A DNA stretch of 64,000 nucleotides from Halotalea alkalilenta DSM 17697 (GCF_000621205.1 NZ_JHYY01000021.1:1-64000), one strand, 5' to 3'. Shown: positions 7,780 through 15,992, counted from the first letter of the stretch. Notes: a model not told the origin generated them from the letters alone. Program-made: numbers and translations.

Positions 7780-8286
7780 TCATGGACTCAACATCACGTT
7801 GCTGACCGCGCCTTCGCCGACCTTCACTTCACGCTGTACCGGTTGGCGATGATGCCGCTGCTGGCCATTTTCCTCGGTCGACCATTCGAGTCGGCTGATC
7901 AGGTAGTAGCTGCCAGCGGCCAGGTGCTCGAAGCGGAAATTACCGTGATCGTCGGCCAGCGTGCGGCGGGTGTATTCCTGTGCACGAGGGTCGGCGGGCG
8001 CGATCGGCCGGCCGGCCCGTAGCGCTTCATAAGCTTCGCGCGAATAGCTGGTCACCGGCGCTGCGAGTACGTCGACCCCGGCCCCCGGCACCACGCGGCC
8101 CTGGCCGAGGTCGACCGAGACCTGGCCTGCGATGGTCGAACTACCCGAACGCGCGAGCTTGGCGTACTCCGCCTCGGGAAAGGGTGCGCGTTGCGTGCCG
8201 GGCGCCTCGCTCGGCAGCAACCCCTGGCAGCCGGCAAGCAGTGAAAAGCTAGCGCAAAGAAGCGCCAGGGAGAGCGATCGTTGCAT
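7780..8286 (-). CDS. lipoprotein with carboxypeptidase-regulatory-like fold
   Basis: A 168-residue predicted lipoprotein. The lipobox LLAGC places the lipidated Cys at residue 19; the residues after it (QGLLPS) do not signal inner-membrane retention, so the outer membrane is likely. From about residue 50 the pattern ISGQVSVDLGQGRVVPGAGV through DDHGNFRFEHLAAGSYYLIS resembles the carboxypeptidase-regulatory/transthyretin-like beta-sandwich, usually a binding or structural module. No catalytic residues are evident. Three small-RNA genes lie upstream on the same strand. Function unknown. Confidence 0.7.
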   Translation of the reverse strand: MQRSLSLALLCASFSLLAGCQGLLPSEAPGTQRAPFPEAEYAKLARSGSSTIAGQVSVDLGQGRVVPGAGVDVLAAPVTSYSREAYEALRAGRPIAPADPRAQEYTRRTLADDHGNFRFEHLAAGSYYLISRLEWSTEENGQQRHHRQPVQREVKVGEGAVSNVMLSP

Positions 8287-8430
8287 CGTGACCTCGAGAC
8301 CAAGACCCTGAAACCCAGGCTATCAACCAGCGGGGAATATTCTGCCATGCCTGGGCGGCGGCGTCGGTTTCGTTCGCGTCAGCGCTTGCGACCGCTGTGT
8401 AAAAGCCGCGCCACGGAGGCTATGGACAAA

Positions 8431-8528
8431 GAAAAAGACCGCCCGGGGAGCGGTCTTGGTGCCAGGGAAGGCTCGCTCTGTGGCGAACGCTTCGTTTTCT
8501 TACGCCTCATCAAGCGAAGAAATCCCTA
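8431..8528 (-). ncRNA. candidate small RNA 3, about 97 nt, no Fur box
   Basis: A leftward promoter, -35 TTGGCT (8563-8558), 17-bp spacer, -10 TAGGAT (8540-8535), predicts a start near 8528. About 97 nt later comes a strong intrinsic terminator, AAGACCGC / GCGGTCTT (8435-8442 and 8450-8457), followed by U5. No start codon with a ribosome-binding site lies between. The transcript contains CTTCG...CGAAG and GCTTGATGAGGC elements that can fold. It lies next to the two Fur-controlled RNAs but shares no long identity with them. Confidence 0.55.
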
Positions 8529-8578
8529 AGCGTCATCCTAGCAGAGCCCGCCGCGGCAGCCAATTGGCTATGGACACG

Positions 8579-8692
8579 AAAAAAGCCGCTCCGGAGACCG
8601 GAGCGGTATAAAGACCGTGACTAGCTTGATGAGGAGATGCCAACGGTGAACCTGACATTCACCGGTAGCGTGTGGTGCTTGGCGAACACCAC
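8579..8692 (-). ncRNA. Fur-regulated small RNA, copy A (PrrF/RyhB-like arrangement), about 113 nt
   Basis: Promoter -35 TTGACT (8729-8724), 18-bp spacer, -10 TATTCT (8705-8700); predicted start near 8692. The terminator is CCGCTCCGG / CCGGAGCGG (8586-8594, 8598-8606) with a following U-run. The transcript opens with GTGGTG...CACCAC, then a second hairpin GGTGAA-TGTCAGG-TTCACC, then a single-stranded GGCATCTCCTCATCAAGC whose CUCCUC is complementary to Shine-Dalgarno sequences. A nearly identical copy lies 206 bp upstream. Fur box, size, terminator and duplication match iron-sparing sRNAs; homology to PrrF itself is not claimed. Confidence 0.8.
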
Positions 8693-8732
8693 GGAACCGA
8701 GAATACATGGGCGGAAAGGATCGAGTCAACAT

Positions 8733-8753
8733 TAATGATAAAAATTATCATTA
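8733..8753 (-). promoter_or_regulatory. Fur box of sRNA copy A
   Basis: Perfect inverted repeat TAATGATAA (8733-8741) and TTATCATTA (8745-8753) around AAA, a close match to the Fur consensus (GATAATGAT-A-ATCATTATC). It lies three bases upstream of the -35 element of copy A, so iron-loaded Fur would block the promoter. Confidence 0.85.
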
Positions 8754-8787
8754 CCTTTCGACTACACGTCGCATACGGGTCGAAACG

Positions 8788-8898
8788 AAAAAACCGCTCC
8801 CAAAGGGAGCGGTAGAAGGACCGTGACTAGCTTGATGAGGAGATGTCAACGATGAACCTGACATTCACCGGTGACGTGTGGTGCTTGGCGAACACCAC
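8788..8898 (-). ncRNA. Fur-regulated small RNA, copy B, about 111 nt
   Basis: Promoter -35 TTGACG (8934-8929), 17-bp spacer, -10 TAATCT (8911-8906); predicted start near 8898. The terminator is ACCGCTCCC / GGGAGCGGT (8793-8801, 8805-8813) with U6. The body matches copy A almost base for base over about 85 nt. The few differences fit RNA structure: the second hairpin changes from TTCACC to TTCATC, keeping a G-U pair. The terminator stem sequences differ in their lower part but both pair fully. This argues that the RNA, not a peptide, is conserved. Confidence 0.8.
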
Positions 8899-8935
8899 GA
8901 GGACGAGATTAGCGGCGTTGTCGGGAAGCGTCAAG

Positions 8936-8960
8936 GGTAATGATAAATATTTTCATTACC
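8936..8960 (-). promoter_or_regulatory. Fur box of sRNA copy B
   Basis: Inverted repeat GGTAATGA (8936-8943) and TCATTACC (8953-8960) around an AT-only centre, matching the Fur-box pattern. It lies directly upstream of the -35 element of copy B. Confidence 0.75.
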
Positions 8961-9082
8961 CAAGGAGAAACCTGCTTGTTCGCGAACCATTGCCTTGCCG
9001 CTGTCTCGCCTGACGGTCCGTGATCGACACTGCGCAGGACGATGAAACCGGACGATCAGAAGGCATCCTCTCCTCGCGCGGC

Positions 9083-9934
9083 TCAACGATCGGCACTGCG
9101 CTCTAGCACCAGCAGCGGGTCCAGGCGCACGTCGAACCAGTTCATGCCCCAGTGGAGATGCGGCCCAGTGGCGCGGCCGGTGGCGCCGACCGCCCCGATC
9201 ACCTCGCCCTGCTCGACGCGCTGTCCGACCTCGACGTCGATCCTGGATAGATGGAGGAAGTTGGAGCTGATCCCATAGCCGTGATCGAGCAGCAGCGTTC
9301 CGCCGGTGAGATAGAGATCGGGATTGGCGAAGGTGACTACCCCGCTCGCTGGCGCGACGACCGGCGTGCCATTGGCGGCGGCGATGTCCATCCCGGAGTG
9401 TGGCGCGCCGGGCGTGCCGTCGTAGACCCGCATGTTGCCGAAGCGGCCACTGATCCGCCCCTTCACCGGCCAGACGAAAGGCTCGGCGAAATCGGTGCGC
9501 GGATCATCACGTCCGCGCGACGCGCTCACTTCAGCCTGCTCGCGGCGAATTCGTTCGGCGATCCCGGGCGGCGGCGAAACGGTCCTCGGCGGTACACCGC
9601 TGATTCGCTCGACATCCCAGGCGCGCGGCTCGACCCTGATCGCGACCTCCTGGGGCGCGGCATTCGGCGGTGTGACCTTCACCGTCACCTGCGCTTGCGC
9701 ATCGCGCGGGACACCCAGCACCACCGTACCGTAGCCGGTGACCCGCAGTTCCCGCCCGGCATACTCCACCCTGCTGCCCGGCGGTACCCGCCCGATCACC
9801 ATCGCCGACTGCTGCACCGCCTGTGGAAAGGTAATGGCTACCTCGGCGCGAACGGGCGGCACGGTGATCGCGAGCACGCAGGCCAAGAGCATCAAGTAGA
9901 AGGGAATCAACGCAATACGCAGGTTCAGGGGCAT
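9083..9934 (-). CDS. M23-family (LytM) zinc metallopeptidase, exported
   Basis: A 284-residue exported protein: an N-terminal hydrophobic signal (about residues 6-30, ending VRAEV), a beta-rich middle region and a C-terminal LytM/M23 endopeptidase domain. Zinc ligands are in HSGMDIAAANGTPV (H and D) and in the HLHWGM motif (first His), within GATGRATGPHLHWGMNWFD. M23 enzymes cut peptidoglycan crosslinks or act as envelope regulators; with all ligands present this one is probably active. I chose the ATG at 9934, giving MPLNLRIALIPF; an in-frame ATG 21 codons earlier puts 21 residues ahead of the signal. Confidence 0.88.
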   Translation of the reverse strand: MPLNLRIALIPFYLMLLACVLAITVPPVRAEVAITFPQAVQQSAMVIGRVPPGSRVEYAGRELRVTGYGTVVLGVPRDAQAQVTVKVTPPNAAPQEVAIRVEPRAWDVERISGVPPRTVSPPPGIAERIRREQAEVSASRGRDDPRTDFAEPFVWPVKGRISGRFGNMRVYDGTPGAPHSGMDIAAANGTPVVAPASGVVTFANPDLYLTGGTLLLDHGYGISSNFLHLSRIDVEVGQRVEQGEVIGAVGATGRATGPHLHWGMNWFDVRLDPLLVLERSADR

Positions 9935-10092
9935 CGGTGGCGCTCGGTTGGAGATCAATCCTGCCCAGCCTAGCGCAACTGGCGGGTACGGCTCCATGCC
10001 TGGCTCAGCGGCAAGCTAAAGAGGCCACCTCGGCGAAGGGTAAATCGGCTAGGCTGTCGAACGTTTCCTAGCCAAGCGACGACGGAGCCGAG

Positions 10093-11286
10093 ATGAACGA
10101 CCTGCTACTCAAGAGCGTGCGCCCCTGGGGCGATGAGAGCGTGGACCTGCTGATCCGCGACGGGCGAATCGCCGCCATGGCGCCCGATCTCACGGCCGAC
10201 GGTGTAAAAGTGATCGATGGCCAAGGCCACATCGCCCTGCCAGGGCTGGTCGACGCCCATACCCATCTCGACAAGTCGCTGCTCGGCTGGCCTTGGTATC
10301 GCAATGAGGTCGGGGCGCAGCTGCTCGACAAGATCGACAACGAACGCCAGGTGCGCCAGGCACTTGGCCTCGACGCGCAGGTCCAGTCGATGCGCCATGC
10401 GCTTCGCGCGCTGGCCTTCGGCACCACGCTGATCCGCTCCCACGTCGATATCGATACCGAGCAGGGACTCAAGGCGCTCGAAGGCGTGATCGAGACTCGC
10501 CGACGGCTCAGCGCAATGCTCGACATCGAGCTCGTCGCCTTCCCCCAGTCGGGGGTAATGCGTCGCCCCGGCACTATCGAGCTGCTCGATCGCGCCCTGG
10601 CGCTCGGCGCCGACCTGCTCGGCGGCCTCGATCCTTGTGCGATCGACCGCGACCCCAAAGGCCAGCTCGACGCGCTCTTCGAGCTGGCTGAGAAGCACGG
10701 CAAGGGGATCGACCTGCATCTACACGAAACCGGCGAACTGGGCGCCTTTTCGATGGCGCTGATCTTCGAGCGCATCCGTGCGCACGGCATGCAAGGCCAA
10801 GTGTCGATCAGCCACGCCTTCTGTCTCGGCGCCCCTGATTGGCAGCGCACCCAGGCACTGATCGACGAATGCGCCGCGCTCGGGGTGACGATACTCACCA
10901 CCGCACCGGCCTCCCGCGAGGTGCCGGCGATACAGCGCTTGATCGCGGCGGGCGTGCCCATCGGCGTCGGCAACGATGGTGTCCGCGATACCTGGGGGCC
11001 CTACGGTAATGCGGACATGCTCGAGCGCGCCAAGCTGCTCGGCCTGCGCAATAACCTGCGACGCGACGACGAGGTCGAACTGGCGCTTGAACTTTGCAGC
11101 TGCCGGGGTGCGGAGGCAATCGGACACGAGGCCCGGCGCCTGCAGGTAGGCGAGCGAGCCGACCTGTTCCTGGCCACGGGAGAGACCATCGCCGAGGCGG
11201 TAGTCACCCATGCCCCACGTGCGCTGGTGATCAGCCACGGGCGAGTGGTGGCTCGCAATGGCGAAGCCTTGCTACCGACACCCTGA
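10093..11286 (+). CDS. amidohydrolase family protein (cytosine deaminase-like)
   Basis: A 397-residue amidohydrolase-superfamily enzyme, closest in pattern to the CodA-like cytosine deaminase / N-isopropylammelide hydrolase group. Metal-binding motifs are DAHTHLDKS (about residue 56), HLHETGE (about 214), SHAFCLG (about 238) and GNDGVRDTWGPYGNADML (about 295). It is predicted to hydrolyse a cyclic amine or amide such as a pyrimidine or triazine; the exact substrate cannot be read from sequence. It begins at the ATG at 10093 after GACGGAGCCGAG and stands alone, convergent with the thioredoxin gene. Confidence 0.8.
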   Translation: MNDLLLKSVRPWGDESVDLLIRDGRIAAMAPDLTADGVKVIDGQGHIALPGLVDAHTHLDKSLLGWPWYRNEVGAQLLDKIDNERQVRQALGLDAQVQSMRHALRALAFGTTLIRSHVDIDTEQGLKALEGVIETRRRLSAMLDIELVAFPQSGVMRRPGTIELLDRALALGADLLGGLDPCAIDRDPKGQLDALFELAEKHGKGIDLHLHETGELGAFSMALIFERIRAHGMQGQVSISHAFCLGAPDWQRTQALIDECAALGVTILTTAPASREVPAIQRLIAAGVPIGVGNDGVRDTWGPYGNADMLERAKLLGLRNNLRRDDEVELALELCSCRGAEAIGHEARRLQVGERADLFLATGETIAEAVVTHAPRALVISHGRVVARNGEALLPTP

Positions 11287-11311
11287 TCGAGACGACGAGG
11301 GCCTTGAGCGC

Positions 11312-11647
11312 TCAGGCGCTCATGACGTGCTCCTGAACCAGCTCCTCGATCTTCGCCGGCGCGACGAAGCCAGGGGAGCGTGCGACCTCCTCACCCTGCT
11401 TGAACAGCAAGAGCGTCGGGGTCTGGCGCAGACGGTGCGAGAAGAAGAACGACTCGCCCACCACCTCGAGCTTGACCTTGGCCAGGGTCACGCCTTCAGC
11501 CGCAGGGCTGGCGGCGAACTTGCCGATCGACAGGTCGAGCATCTTGCAGCCTGGGCAGTCATCCTTGTAGAAATCCACCAGCAGGAGCGGATGCGCTGCG
11601 AGGGCGTCGGCGAAAGCGTCAGGCGAGGTGATGTCGATGGTGTTCAT
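11312..11647 (-). CDS. thioredoxin-family protein
   Basis: A 111-residue single-domain thioredoxin fold with redox motif DDCPGCKM (Cys near 32 and 35); CPGC differs from the classical CGPC. The cis-Pro loop is RQTPTLLLF. There is no signal peptide, so it acts in the cytosol. It is the last gene of the nrdA-nrdB-flavodoxin-thioredoxin series and overlaps the flavodoxin gene by 29 bp, indicating one transcript. A role in re-reducing the ribonucleotide reductase is a natural inference from position but is not proven. Confidence 0.85.
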   Translation of the reverse strand: MNTIDITSPDAFADALAAHPLLLVDFYKDDCPGCKMLDLSIGKFAASPAAEGVTLAKVKLEVVGESFFFSHRLRQTPTLLLFKQGEEVARSPGFVAPAKIEELVQEHVMSA

Positions 11648-12110
11648 GGCTTTCTGCTGTCCTTGATGTGATGACGCCTCGCGTCCACTCGTTGATCGCT
11701 ACACGGTCCTTGTCGCCGTGCGGCATCTGTTCGATTTCCAAGCGCGGATAGGCCGACGCGAAGAACTTCGCCATTCGCTTCACCGCGCCGCAGTAGAACT
11801 CTTCACCCCACTGGGTCTCACCAGTACCGAACACTGCGACATGCAAAGGCTTGCCGACCCGCTCGAAGAGCTCGGCGATGAATTCCTTCATCTCCGGCGG
11901 CGTGCGTCCCGAGTTGGCAGTCCATGAACCCAGCAGGTAGAGATCGAACCGCTCGGCCGGAAAAGGCTCGGGAAGGACATCGGCGAGCGACTCGATGGTC
12001 ACGTACACCTGCGTCACCCGATGGCCGAGGCGCTCGGCCTCGGCCTTGATCAGCTCGGCCACTTCGCGGGTGTTGCCACTCAACGAATCGAACCCAAGCA
12101 GGATCTCCAT
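11619..12110 (-). CDS. flavodoxin
   Basis: A 163-residue flavodoxin. The FMN phosphate-binding loop is FDSLSGNTREVAE at residues 7-19; LLGSWTANSGRTP and VFGTGETQWGEEFYCGA are the two isoalloxazine-contacting loops. I chose the ATG at 12110 because CAGGAG precedes it; a nine-codon upstream extension is not family-like. It lies 45 bp after nrdB and overlaps the thioredoxin gene. By analogy with NrdI and with flavodoxin-driven radical repair, it may supply electrons for generating or restoring the NrdB tyrosyl radical; that is an inference. Confidence 0.87.
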   Translation of the reverse strand: MEILLGFDSLSGNTREVAELIKAEAERLGHRVTQVYVTIESLADVLPEPFPAERFDLYLLGSWTANSGRTPPEMKEFIAELFERVGKPLHVAVFGTGETQWGEEFYCGAVKRMAKFFASAYPRLEIEQMPHGDKDRVAINEWTRGVITSRTAESHEHHRHHLA

Positions 12111-12155
12111 GGTGACGCTCCTGGGCGAAGCCCGCATGCAGCGCGGACCGATGAA

Positions 12156-13211
12156 TCAAAGGTCGTCGAAACCGTTGTCCAGGTTGGTCTTCTTGTAGCT
12201 TGCGTTACGCATCTCGAAGAAGTCCGTCTTGGTCTCGGTGAAGTTGTCTGCGTAAGCCTTGATCCAAGGCATCACGTTGTCGCTGCTCTGGGAGTAGAGC
12301 TTGTCGATGCCGAGCATCCCCGCCATCTTGTTGGCGCGATACTTGACGTAGCCGACCATCTCATCGAGGTCGATGCCGTCGATGCCATCGAGCACCTCGG
12401 AGGACCACACGGTCTCCAGGTCGATCGCGTGGGCGAACGCTTTGTGGGTGTATTCGGTCAGCCGGTCGCCCTGGAGCTCAGGATTCTCGCCGACGATCGC
12501 CCGGATCAGCTCGCTGATGAACTTCGAGTGCGCCAGCTCGTCACGATTGATGAAGCTGATGATCTTGCCGGTGCCGGTCATCCGGTTCTGGCGCACCAGG
12601 TTGTAGAAATAGGCGAAGCCAGAGTAGAAGTTGATCCCCTCGAGGATCGACGACTGGATCAGTGCACGTACCAGCGTCTCGGCCGACTTCTCGGTCATGA
12701 AGTCGTTGTACGCCCCCATGATCGGCTCGTTGCGCTTGATGATCGTCGGATGGGTGCGCGCCAGTTCGAACACGCGGTTCTGGTCCTGGAGCCCAGCGAT
12801 CGAGGCGAGCACGTAGGAATAGCTTTCGTTGTGGATCACTTCCTGCTGGCCGATGATCGCCGCATTGGCGTGAGCGGCGGGATCGGTGATGTACTCGGCG
12901 ACGTTGTAGATGAAGCGCGTCTGCGGCGAGTCGAGCGTGGCGAGCAGGCCGATGATCGCATCGAAAGCGTACTTCTCCTTGCCCGAGAGCTCGCCGTACT
13001 GCTTGGCGTCGCCCTTCATGTCGACCTCGTCGGGAATCCAGTAATTGGTCGACAGCTCCTTGTATGCCCGATAGAAGGACGGGTAGGGAATGTCGTTCCA
13101 GTTGAGGATGCCGCTGGTCTTGCCGTTGATGATTCCAGTGGAGCGGTTCGGATTGAGCGGCTCGAGAATCTTGATCCGGTCGAGGCGGGAAGTAGCGGAG
13201 ATCGTGGTCAT
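12156..13211 (-). CDS. nrdB: class I ribonucleotide reductase small (radical) subunit
   Basis: A 351-residue NrdB. The di-metal ligands are Asp94 (TLDSPQT), Glu124 and His127 (QQEVIHNESYSYV), plus Glu in SSILEGINFYS and Glu/His in NRDELAHSKF. Tyr131, four residues after His127, matches the position of the E. coli radical Tyr122. It houses the radical that starts ribonucleotide reduction in NrdA. Start ATG at 13211 (MTTISATSRLDRIKILEPLN); AAGG lies upstream. It lies 158 bp after nrdA and 45 bp before the flavodoxin gene. Confidence 0.95.
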   Translation of the reverse strand: MTTISATSRLDRIKILEPLNPNRSTGIINGKTSGILNWNDIPYPSFYRAYKELSTNYWIPDEVDMKGDAKQYGELSGKEKYAFDAIIGLLATLDSPQTRFIYNVAEYITDPAAHANAAIIGQQEVIHNESYSYVLASIAGLQDQNRVFELARTHPTIIKRNEPIMGAYNDFMTEKSAETLVRALIQSSILEGINFYSGFAYFYNLVRQNRMTGTGKIISFINRDELAHSKFISELIRAIVGENPELQGDRLTEYTHKAFAHAIDLETVWSSEVLDGIDGIDLDEMVGYVKYRANKMAGMLGIDKLYSQSSDNVMPWIKAYADNFTETKTDFFEMRNASYKKTNLDNGFDDL

Positions 13212-13369
13212 GGTCTGCCTTGTCTGGTCGAATACGAAGCGAAACGCGCATGGCGCGTCAGCCATTCGGACGACGCGCCGCCCCGACTGGGGCTTGTGAT
13301 CGAGAACTCGCGGTTCGCCTGAAAAGCGCCGGCGCTCGGCGACTCTTCAGGCGAAACCCAGTCCTCGGA

Positions 13370-15664
13370 TCAGCTCGAGCACCACTCGCACTCGCTGATA
13401 TCGATGTCGTTGGAGCGCACGTAGTAGGTGGTCTTGAGCCCTTCCTTCCATGCGGTCATATGCAGATCCAGCAGCGTGCTGGCGCGAATCCCGCTCGGCA
13501 CGTAGAAGTTGAAGCTGATCGACTGGTCGACGTGGCGCTGGCGCCGGCCGTTCTGGCGCACGCTGGCGAACTGGTCGACCTTGTAGGCGCCCTTTTCGTA
13601 GAACGGATAGGTCTCGAGCGAGAGGCCAGGCGCCACCACCGGACGGCGATAGTCCTTCTTCTCCTCGTAGTAGAAGACGCTGTAGATCGGGTCGATCGAG
13701 GCGGTGGAGCCGGCGATCTGGGCGGTGCTCATGTTCGGTGCCACCGCCAGCAGGTAGGCATTGCGCACCCCGAACTCGGCGACGTAGGCGGCGAGCGTCT
13801 GCCACTCGTCGCTGTCGTAGCCACGGCGCTCGAAGTACTCGCCGGTATGCCAGTCGCTGCCCTTGAATACCTTGTAGGCGCCCTTCTCCTTGGCCAGCTC
13901 CATGCTCGCCTTGATCGCCAGATAGTTGATCCGCTCGTAGAGCTTGTCGCAGTAGCTTTCCGCCTGCGGGTCGTTCCAGTCGATTCCTTTCTGCGCCAGC
14001 AGGTGGTGCCAACCGAAGGTACCAAGACCGATCGCCCGGTACTTCCGATTGGTGATCGTCGCCTGCGGCACCGGCAGCTCGTTGAGGTCGATCACGTTGT
14101 CGAGCATCCTCACCTCGATGCGAATCAGCCGCTCGAGGATGTCCTCGTCGACCAGATCGGGTTCGGCGAGCACCGCACGCCCGAGGTTGATCGAGGAGAG
14201 GTTGCAGACCACGAAGTCGCCCGCCTGCTTGGTGGTGACGATCTGGTCGCCGCTGATCACTTCCTGGATCAGCCGGGTCGGGCTCATGTTCTGCAGGATC
14301 TCGGTGCAGAGATTGCTCGAGTAGACCATGCCCTGGTGCTTGTTCGGGTTCATCCGGTTGACTTCGTCACGGTAGAACATGAACGGGTTGCCGGTCTCGA
14401 GCTGGCTGACCATGATCCGCTTGAAGATATCGATCGCCTTGACGATCTTGCGGCTGATCCGCTCGTCGGCGACCACCTCTTCGTACTTCTCGCGGAAGCT
14501 GCCGGAGCCGCGCTCTTCATCGAAGAAGTCCTGCAGGTACCAGCCCTTGATCGCCTTGACCTCGTGCGGATCGAACAGGTACCAGTCGCCACGGCGCTCG
14601 ACGGTCTCCATGAACACATCGGGGATGCACACCGAGGTGAACACGTCGTGGGCGCGCAGCCGCTGGTCGCCATTGTTCAGGCGCAGGTCGAGGAACGATT
14701 CGATGTCCTTGTGCCAGACGTCCAGATAGACCGCGATCGCGCCCTTGCGCTGGCCGAGCTGGTCGACGCTGACCGCGGTGTTGTTGAGCTGCTTGACCCA
14801 GGGCACCACGCCGCCGCTGGAATTCGGCACGCCGCGGATCGCCGACCCGGAGCAGCGCACGTAGCCGAGATAGGCGCCAACCCCACCGCCATGCTTGGAG
14901 ACACGAGCGACGTCGGTGTTGCTGTCGTAGATACCCTGGAGGCTGTCGTCGACGGTATCGATGAAGCAGCTCGACAGCTGGCCGCCGATCTTGCCGGCAT
15001 TGGCCAGCGTCGGAGTGGCAACGGTCATGTACAGGTTCGACAGCGCCCAGTAGGCCTCCTTGACCAGGGTCATCCGGCGCTCGCGAGGCTTCTCGTCCTG
15101 CATCAGGTAGAGCGCGATGGTCAGCCAGCGCTCCTGGGGCAGCTCGTAGACGTTGCGGGTGTGGTCGGTGGCGAGATAGCGGGTCGCGAGCAGATAGAGG
15201 CCGTTGTAGGTGAGCAGCTTGTCACGCTCGGGCTCGATCACCTTCCCGGCTTCGATCAACTCGTCCTTGGAGTAGTTCTTCAGGATATCGCCGGAATAGA
15301 TCCCGCGTTCACCCAGGCTCTCCTGCAGGCCGACGTAGGAGCCGTACTTGTCGTCATCGTTGTAGAAGCGGTTCTTGCTCGCCTTCTTGTACAGCTTGTT
15401 GAGATAGAGCCTGGCGGCGAACAGCTCCCACTCCGGCGTCGCCACGTCGGTACGCGACTCCGCCTCGCGGATCAGGTAATCGACCATGTCGTCGGCGGCG
15501 ATGCTCTCCTTGCGCTCGATGAAGCCGAAGACCTTCTGCTTGTACTCGCTGATGTCGAGATTCGGGAACTCGGCATGGATGCGACCCAGGTAGCGTTCGA
15601 GGCGTTCGAGGTCGAAAGGCATCTGGCGTTTGCCAGCGTCCTTCACAATCAGGGGAGTCGTCAT
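13370..15664 (-). CDS. nrdA: class I ribonucleotide reductase large (catalytic) subunit
   Basis: A 764-residue NrdA reducing ribonucleoside diphosphates. An ATP-cone-like regulatory region occupies roughly residues 1-95 (IVKDAGKRQMPFDLERLERY). Catalytic Cys positions are recognisable in SSCFIDTVDD, SSNLCTEILQN and VVCNLSSINLG, and the redox-relay pair is at the extreme C-terminus, ECEWCSS (CXXC rather than the CX4C of E. coli). I favour the ATG at 15664 (MTTPLIVKDAG); an ATG six codons upstream (15682) is possible. The upstream region has NrdR boxes and DnaA-box-like sequences. Confidence 0.95.
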   Translation of the reverse strand: MTTPLIVKDAGKRQMPFDLERLERYLGRIHAEFPNLDISEYKQKVFGFIERKESIAADDMVDYLIREAESRTDVATPEWELFAARLYLNKLYKKASKNRFYNDDDKYGSYVGLQESLGERGIYSGDILKNYSKDELIEAGKVIEPERDKLLTYNGLYLLATRYLATDHTRNVYELPQERWLTIALYLMQDEKPRERRMTLVKEAYWALSNLYMTVATPTLANAGKIGGQLSSCFIDTVDDSLQGIYDSNTDVARVSKHGGGVGAYLGYVRCSGSAIRGVPNSSGGVVPWVKQLNNTAVSVDQLGQRKGAIAVYLDVWHKDIESFLDLRLNNGDQRLRAHDVFTSVCIPDVFMETVERRGDWYLFDPHEVKAIKGWYLQDFFDEERGSGSFREKYEEVVADERISRKIVKAIDIFKRIMVSQLETGNPFMFYRDEVNRMNPNKHQGMVYSSNLCTEILQNMSPTRLIQEVISGDQIVTTKQAGDFVVCNLSSINLGRAVLAEPDLVDEDILERLIRIEVRMLDNVIDLNELPVPQATITNRKYRAIGLGTFGWHHLLAQKGIDWNDPQAESYCDKLYERINYLAIKASMELAKEKGAYKVFKGSDWHTGEYFERRGYDSDEWQTLAAYVAEFGVRNAYLLAVAPNMSTAQIAGSTASIDPIYSVFYYEEKKDYRRPVVAPGLSLETYPFYEKGAYKVDQFASVRQNGRRQRHVDQSISFNFYVPSGIRASTLLDLHMTAWKEGLKTTYYVRSNDIDISECEWCSS

Positions 15665-15845
15665 GGTGTTCTCGATGTCCATTCGGGTCGCTGTCTTCGG
15701 CCCGCCGCGAGCCAATGCACGCGCGAACCAGTCGGGGGCTGCGTAACCGTCGATCAGAAAAAACGAAAATGAAAAAAGCGCGGCTGCGGCGCAAAAACTC
15801 GCTTGACAAGCAAGTCCGGGAACGTTCTTACCCAGAGTCGCCAAG

Positions 15846-15892
15846 TACCACATATGGTAAAGAATTAGGCGCCGACAACCAATATATTGTGC
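15846..15892 (-). promoter_or_regulatory. nrdA promoter covered by two NrdR boxes
   Basis: Two NrdR-like palindromes with ATAT cores are centred at 15853.5 (TACCACATATGGTAAA) and 15884.5 (ACCAATATATTGTGCC), exactly 31 bp apart, the usual three-helical-turn spacing of NrdR sites. On the minus strand a promoter, -35 TTGGTT (15882-15877), 17-bp spacer, -10 TACCAT (15859-15854), overlaps both, so NrdR bound to both boxes would repress it. Confidence 0.75.
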
Positions 15893-15992
15893 CTATCCGA
15901 TTTCGTCCATCCACTTTTGAAGTACTCGCTAACGCCCCAGCCCAAGCATTGGGAGGACTTTTCTAAAGGCACCAAAGGGCCCGTCGCAAGCC

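Noticed and set aside
8859-9020. Rightward mini-frames starting NLTFTG in both sRNA repeats, with GAGGAG upstream
   Set aside because: The apparent ribosome-binding site is the complement of the sRNA anti-Shine-Dalgarno segment. Promoters, Fur boxes and U-runs are all oriented leftward, and the frames diverge after the repeat.
12021-13322. 433-codon rightward frame opposite nrdB
   Set aside because: Antisense shadow of nrdB with no ribosome-binding site and no recognisable domains.
13220-15772. Very long rightward open frame (about 850 codons) opposite nrdA
   Set aside because: It is antisense to the unmistakable nrdA; long open shadows are expected in GC-rich genes, and the predicted protein is a low-complexity Val/Asp/Leu/Gly-rich chain without domain pattern.
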